Positions 7,498 to 10,195 of a stretch of DNA of 10,195 bases are shown in pieces (the first letter of the stretch is position 1; each line of letters opens with the position of its first letter). The position numbers were made by a program, and so were the translations under genes. Origin of the DNA: an uncultured Klebsiella sp. (GTDB lineage: Bacteria; Pseudomonadota; Gammaproteobacteria; Enterobacterales; Enterobacteriaceae); NCBI GenBank assembly GCA_902490055.1, contig CABUCP010000068.1:1-10195 (forward strand), written 5' to 3'. The notes beneath the pieces are model-generated. The model made no database searches. It saw only the letters and a list, made by a program, of their open reading frames with translations, and was not told where the DNA came from.

Positions 7498-8239
7498 CGA
7501 TGACGGTATCCACGCGCCGGGGATCCAAACCCTGGCGAAGGCCTTACGCGAGTTTGCCGAGGTCCAGGTTGTTGCACCCGATCGTAATCGCAGTGGCGCT
7601 TCGAATTCGCTCACGCTGGAATCCTCACTCCGTACTTTCACCTTTGAAAATGGCGATATCGCCGTCCAGATGGGGACGCCGACCGACTGCGTCTATCTTG
7701 GCGTGAACGCCCTGATGCGCCCGCGTCCGGATATTGTCGTGTCCGGAATTAATGCCGGGCCGAACCTTGGCGATGACGTCATCTATTCCGGTACCGTCGC
7801 GGCGGCGATGGAAGGCCGTCACCTGGGCTTTCCCGCCCTTGCCGTTTCGCTTAACGGCTATCAACACTACGATACCGCGGCGGCGATTACCTGCACCATT
7901 CTGCGCGCTTTAAGCCGCGAGCCGCTGCGTACCGGGCGGATCCTCAACATCAACGTGCCGGACCTGCCGCTCGATCAAATCAAGGGTATTCGCGTGACCC
8001 GCTGCGGCAACCGCCATCCGGCAGACCAGGTGATCCCGCAAAAAGATCCGCGCGGCAATACGCTGTACTGGATTGGCCCGCCGGGCGATAAGCGCGATGC
8101 CGGGCCGGGAACCGATTTTGCAGCAGTGGATGAAGGCTATGTTTCCGTCACGCCATTGCATGTCGATTTAACCGCCCATCAGGCACATGAGGTGGTCACC
8201 GAGTGGTTAGAACGCGTCGGGGTTGATACGCAATGGTAA
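7478..8239 (+). CDS. surE: 5'/3'-nucleotidase SurE (stationary-phase survival protein)
   Basis: SurE is a divalent-metal-dependent phosphatase acting on 5'- and 3'-nucleoside monophosphates and, in E. coli, on short-chain polyphosphate. With the ATG at 7478 it has 253 residues, the E. coli length. The metal site is complete: Asp8 and Asp9 in [10 protein letters not shown], Ser39 in [10 protein letters not shown] and Asn92 in [23 protein letters not shown] (104-113) is also conserved. A GTG at 7472 would add two residues, but the family starts at [10 protein letters not shown]. The start lies 20 nt inside truD with no strong Shine-Dalgarno, which suggests translation depends on ribosomes arriving from truD. 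The 3' end overlaps pcm by 7 nt. Confidence 0.97.
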   Translation: MRILLSNDDGIHAPGIQTLAKALREFAEVQVVAPDRNRSGASNSLTLESSLRTFTFENGDIAVQMGTPTDCVYLGVNALMRPRPDIVVSGINAGPNLGDDVIYSGTVAAAMEGRHLGFPALAVSLNGYQHYDTAAAITCTILRALSREPLRTGRILNINVPDLPLDQIKGIRVTRCGNRHPADQVIPQKDPRGNTLYWIGPPGDKRDAGPGTDFAAVDEGYVSVTPLHVDLTAHQAHEVVTEWLERVGVDTQW

Positions 8240-8859
8240 GTAAACGTGTTGAAAGTTTGTTGAATCAACTACGCACTCAGGGCATCGTCGATGAGCGAGT
8301 CCTCGAGGCGATCGCGCAGGTACCGCGCGAAAAATTCGTTGATGAAGCCTTTGAACATAAGGCGTGGGAGAACACCGCGCTGCCGATTGGCCAGGGGCAA
8401 ACTATTTCGCAGCCGTACATGGTGGCGCGGATGACGGAGCTTCTGGCGCTGACGCCGGACTCAAGGGTGCTGGAAATCGGTACCGGTTCGGGCTATCAGA
8501 CGGCGATTCTGGCGCACCTCGTGCACCACGTCTGCTCGGTAGAGCGGATTAAGAGCCTGCAGTGGCAGGCGCGTCGTCGTCTTAAACAACTTGATTTACA
8601 TAATGTTTCAACCCGTCACGGCGATGGATGGCAGGGTTGGCAGGCTCGCGCGCCTTTTGACGCGATTATCGTCACCGCCGCGCCGCCGGAAATTCCGACC
8701 GCGCTGTTGGCGCAGCTTGATGAAGGCGGCGTGCTGGTTTTACCGGTCGGCGAAGAGCATCAGTACTTGAAACGGATCCGTCGTCGCGGTGGTGAATTTG
8801 TCATCGATACCGTCGAGGCCGTTCGCTTTGTTCCGCTCGTCAGAGGGGAACTGGCCTGA
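8233..8859 (+). CDS. pcm: Protein-L-isoaspartate(D-aspartate) O-methyltransferase
   Basis: Pcm uses S-adenosylmethionine to methylate isoaspartyl residues formed in ageing proteins, starting their repair to aspartate. It has 208 residues, as in E. coli. [13 protein letters not shown] (53-65), with Ser59, is the substrate-side active-site motif of the family. [12 protein letters not shown] (79-90) is the AdoMet-binding motif I, and later motifs include [15 protein letters not shown] and [13 protein letters not shown]. The C-terminus is VPLVRGELA. The ATG at 8233 overlaps surE by 7 nt, with only a distant GGGG (8219-8222), so it is probably coupled to surE. SurE and Pcm are both associated with stationary-phase survival and lie just upstream of nlpD and, by inference, rpoS. 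Confidence 0.98.
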   Translation: MVSKRVESLLNQLRTQGIVDERVLEAIAQVPREKFVDEAFEHKAWENTALPIGQGQTISQPYMVARMTELLALTPDSRVLEIGTGSGYQTAILAHLVHHVCSVERIKSLQWQARRRLKQLDLHNVSTRHGDGWQGWQARAPFDAIIVTAAPPEIPTALLAQLDEGGVLVLPVGEEHQYLKRIRRRGGEFVIDTVEAVRFVPLVRGELA

Positions 8860-8860
8860 G

Positions 8861-8885
8861 ACCCGGATTATTCCAGGTTTTTTTT
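8861..8885 (+). terminator. Candidate Rho-independent terminator after pcm
   Basis: Just after the pcm stop, ACCCGGA (8861-8867) can pair with TCCAGGT (8872-8878) around a TTAT loop. The stem is 7 bp with one C-A mismatch. A run of T continues from 8878 to 8885. Its position and U-run fit an intrinsic terminator for the ftsB-pcm operon. The mismatch makes it weak, so some readthrough into nlpD is plausible. Confidence 0.45.
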
Positions 8886-8944
8886 GCCTAAGTTTAGGCG
8901 TAGGGTGGACACATTTTTCAGTGTCCTGGCCGGGTGCTGCCCGG
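8886..8944 (+). other. Three consecutive inverted repeats in the nlpD upstream region
   Basis: Three perfect short stems follow one another. GCCTA (8886-8890) pairs with TAGGC (8895-8899). GGACAC (8907-8912) pairs with GTGTCC (8921-8926). CCGGG (8930-8934) pairs with CCCGG (8940-8944). They occupy the middle of the 125-nt pcm-nlpD gap, where the nlpD promoters would be expected. They may structure the nlpD 5' untranslated region, or mark binding sites for a dimeric protein. I could not pick a convincing sigma-70 promoter here by eye. Confidence 0.4.
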
Positions 8945-8984
8945 TAAGCAAGATATTGGCAGTTAACATATTCCTGGGGGATAA

Positions 8985-10121
8985 ATGAGCGCGGGAAGCC
9001 CAAAATTTACCTTAAGCCGTATTGCGGCGTTATCACTGGTTTCACTCTGGCTGGCCGGGTGTACAAATACCAATAATCCGCCTGCGCCGGTAAACACGGC
9101 GGGTGGCGCAGCTTCCTCCAGCACTAATTCCGGGATGCTGATTACGCCGCCATCTTCCGGCGTGCAGCAAGTTCCTCAAGTTCAACCTGTTCAGACGCAG
9201 CCTGTTCAGACGCAGCCGACGCAGGTCCAGCCGATGGCCCAGCAGCCGGTGCAGACGGTCAACGGTAAGATCGTGTACAACCGTAAGTATGGCGATATTC
9301 CGAAAGGCAGCTATACCGGCGGCAGTACTTATACCGTTAAACGCGGCGACACTCTGTTCTATATTGCGTGGGTCACCGGTAACGATTTCCGCGACCTCGC
9401 GGAACGCAACAACGTCGCGGCGCCGTACGCGCTGAACGTCGGTCAGGTGCTGCAGGTCGGTAACTCCGCAGGCCAGCCGATTACCGGCGAAAACCCGGTT
9501 TCACAGGCTAGCGCGCAGGCAAGCGTAGCTGCGACGGCCGCCACAACTTCTGCACAAAAATCCACCGCAGTGGTTGCGTCACAACCGACTATTACGTATT
9601 CTGAATCTTCAGGTGAACAGAGTGCTACTAAGATGTTGCCGAACAATAAACCAGCAGCAACGACCACTACAACGGTCGCGCCGGTTACGGCTCCATCAAC
9701 CGTTAGCACAACCCAACCGACTGCAAGCAGTACGTCAACCAGTTCGCCGATCTCCTCATGGCGCTGGCCGACTGATGGCAAGGTTATCGAGAACTTTAGC
9801 GGCGCAGAAGGCGGCAATAAAGGCATCGACATTGCAGGCAGTAAAGGACAGGCTATTGTCGCGACCGCCGATGGGCGCGTCGTCTATGCCGGTAACGCAC
9901 TGCGCGGTTACGGTAATCTTATTATCATCAAACATAACGATGATTACCTGAGTGCCTACGCTCATAACGATACCATGCTGGTTCGGGAGCAACAGGAAGT
10001 CAAAGCGGGGCAGAAAATCGCTACCATGGGTAGCACCGGAACCAGCTCAACAAGATTACATTTTGAAATTCGTTACAAGGGGAAATCCGTCAACCCGCTG
10101 CAGTACTTACCGCAGCGATAA
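8985..10121 (+). CDS. nlpD: Murein hydrolase activator NlpD (outer-membrane lipoprotein)
   Basis: NlpD activates the periplasmic amidase AmiC, which splits septal peptidoglycan during daughter-cell separation. The 378 residues compare with 379 in E. coli. An N-terminal signal peptide ends in the lipobox LAGC, with the lipidated Cys26 followed by Thr, which favours outer-membrane sorting. A low-complexity P/Q/V linker (about 56-90) contains a tandem repeat. A LysM peptidoglycan-binding domain (about 116-158, [14 protein letters not shown]) follows, then a long Ser/Thr/Ala linker (about 170-258) and a LytM/M23 domain (about 263-375). The metal-site residues of active M23 enzymes are incomplete: Asn278 replaces the His of HxxxD, and Arg357 the first His of HxH, while Asp282, His327 and His359 remain. 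This agrees with a non-enzymatic activator. The start at 8985 has GGGGGA at 8976-8981. The gene also carries the likely rpoS promoter. Confidence 0.98.
   Translation: MSAGSPKFTLSRIAALSLVSLWLAGCTNTNNPPAPVNTAGGAASSSTNSGMLITPPSSGVQQVPQVQPVQTQPVQTQPTQVQPMAQQPVQTVNGKIVYNRKYGDIPKGSYTGGSTYTVKRGDTLFYIAWVTGNDFRDLAERNNVAAPYALNVGQVLQVGNSAGQPITGENPVSQASAQASVAATAATTSAQKSTAVVASQPTITYSESSGEQSATKMLPNNKPAATTTTTVAPVTAPSTVSTTQPTASSTSTSSPISSWRWPTDGKVIENFSGAEGGNKGIDIAGSKGQAIVATADGRVVYAGNALRGYGNLIIIKHNDDYLSAYAHNDTMLVREQQEVKAGQKIATMGSTGTSSTRLHFEIRYKGKSVNPLQYLPQR
9186..9215 (+). repeat. Perfect 15-bp tandem duplication in the nlpD linker
   Basis: CCTGTTCAGACGCAG occurs twice in direct succession (9186-9200 and 9201-9215), followed by a partial copy, CCGACGCAG. 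In frame it adds five-residue units within the linker reading [13 protein letters not shown]. The copy number could vary without disturbing the frame. Confidence 0.85.
9574..9602 (+). promoter_or_regulatory. Probable main rpoS promoter inside nlpD
   Basis: TTGCGT (9574-9579) and TATTCT (9597-9602) are separated by exactly 17 bp, a good sigma-70 geometry. Transcription would begin near 9609, about 510 nt before the nlpD stop. In E. coli the main rpoS transcript starts inside nlpD, roughly 570 nt before the rpoS ATG, which agrees in position if rpoS starts just beyond this window. The match in position and hexamers is seen; activity is inferred from E. coli. Confidence 0.6.
10096..10117 (+). 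other. Stem-loop at the nlpD 3' end, within the rpoS leader
   Basis: CGCTGC (10096-10101) pairs with GCAGCG (10112-10117), a 6-bp stem with a 10-nt loop that includes the last nlpD codons. No U-run follows, so it is not a terminator. If rpoS lies next, this element is part of its long 5' untranslated leader, which in E. coli is a folded target of Hfq and small RNAs. Confidence 0.4.
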
Positions 10122-10195
10122 TTTGGCAAAGTACGGATAAGCGTAACATCACATGAAAGGCGCCAAAGCGGTCGCGATATGCCTCCTTCAGTGGA
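10122..10195 (+). promoter_or_regulatory. Probable proximal rpoS 5' leader (incomplete)
   Basis: No complete gene lies in the last 74 bases. In E. coli rpoS starts about 60 nt after nlpD on the same strand. No rpoS coding sequence (E. coli starts MSQNTL) is seen here, so the start must be later. An ATG at 10153 opens 14 codons with no stop before the window edge. It lacks a recognisable ribosome-binding site, so I do not call it a gene. Confidence 0.5.

Noticed and set aside
8886..8899. Minus-strand terminator formed by the GCCTA/TAGGC stem and the adjoining T-run
   Set aside because: On the minus strand the stem would be followed by A, not U, so it cannot act as an intrinsic terminator in that direction.
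9443..9832. Minus-strand open frame opposite nlpD with hydrophobic Val/Ala-rich stretches
   Set aside because: The hydrophobic look arises from reading the Thr/Ala/Ser codons of the NlpD linker on the opposite strand.
1..10195. CRISPR array, mobile element, defence or toxin-antitoxin system
   Set aside because: E. coli has a CRISPR locus near cysD, so I looked for one. No spaced direct repeats, transposase, integrase, tRNA or attachment-site signals are visible, and nearly all the DNA is accounted for by core genes.

Overview
The window is a contiguous stretch of core chromosome from a member of the Enterobacterales. It is GC-rich, and its proteins are near-identical in length and motifs to the Escherichia coli orthologues that I recall. 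The gene order is cysG-cysD-cysN-cysC-ygbE-ftsB-ispD-ispF-truD-surE-pcm-nlpD, all on the + strand. A siroheme synthase gene directly upstream of cysDNC is not the E. coli K-12 arrangement but fits Klebsiella, Raoultella or Enterobacter-type genomes. I infer that group; the exact species cannot be fixed from this sequence alone.

Positions 1-4416 form a sulfate assimilation block. CysG makes siroheme, the prosthetic group of sulfite reductase. CysD and CysN form ATP sulfurylase, and CysC phosphorylates APS to PAPS. The genes are tightly packed: gaps are 32 and 9 nt, and cysN and cysC share one base. They read as one transcription unit whose promoter lies before the window.

Positions 4417-4931 hold the small membrane protein YgbE (DUF3561), flanked by non-coding sequence. 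A dyad-rich 50-nt gap lies before it. A 138-nt gap after it contains a candidate extended -10 promoter and a strongly structured leader in front of ftsB.

Positions 4932-8859 form a compact housekeeping operon. It encodes FtsB (divisome coiled-coil protein), IspD and IspF (MEP isoprenoid pathway), TruD (tRNA pseudouridine 13 synthase), SurE (nucleotide phosphatase) and Pcm (L-isoaspartyl methyltransferase). From ispD onward every gene overlaps the next by 1-20 nt, suggesting translational coupling. The 125-nt gap after pcm contains a candidate terminator and three further inverted repeats.

Positions 8985-10121 encode the lipoprotein NlpD, an amidase activator with a LysM domain and a degenerate LytM domain. 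A well-formed promoter inside nlpD, at 9574-9602, sits where the main rpoS promoter of E. coli lies. The last 74 bases are most likely the rpoS 5' leader, with rpoS beginning just past the window edge.

I see no insertion sequence, prophage, CRISPR array, tRNA, rRNA, toxin-antitoxin pair or defence system. The most interesting signals are non-coding: the ftsB leader, which can form two mutually exclusive structures, one followed by a U-run, and the hairpin-rich pcm-nlpD gap.
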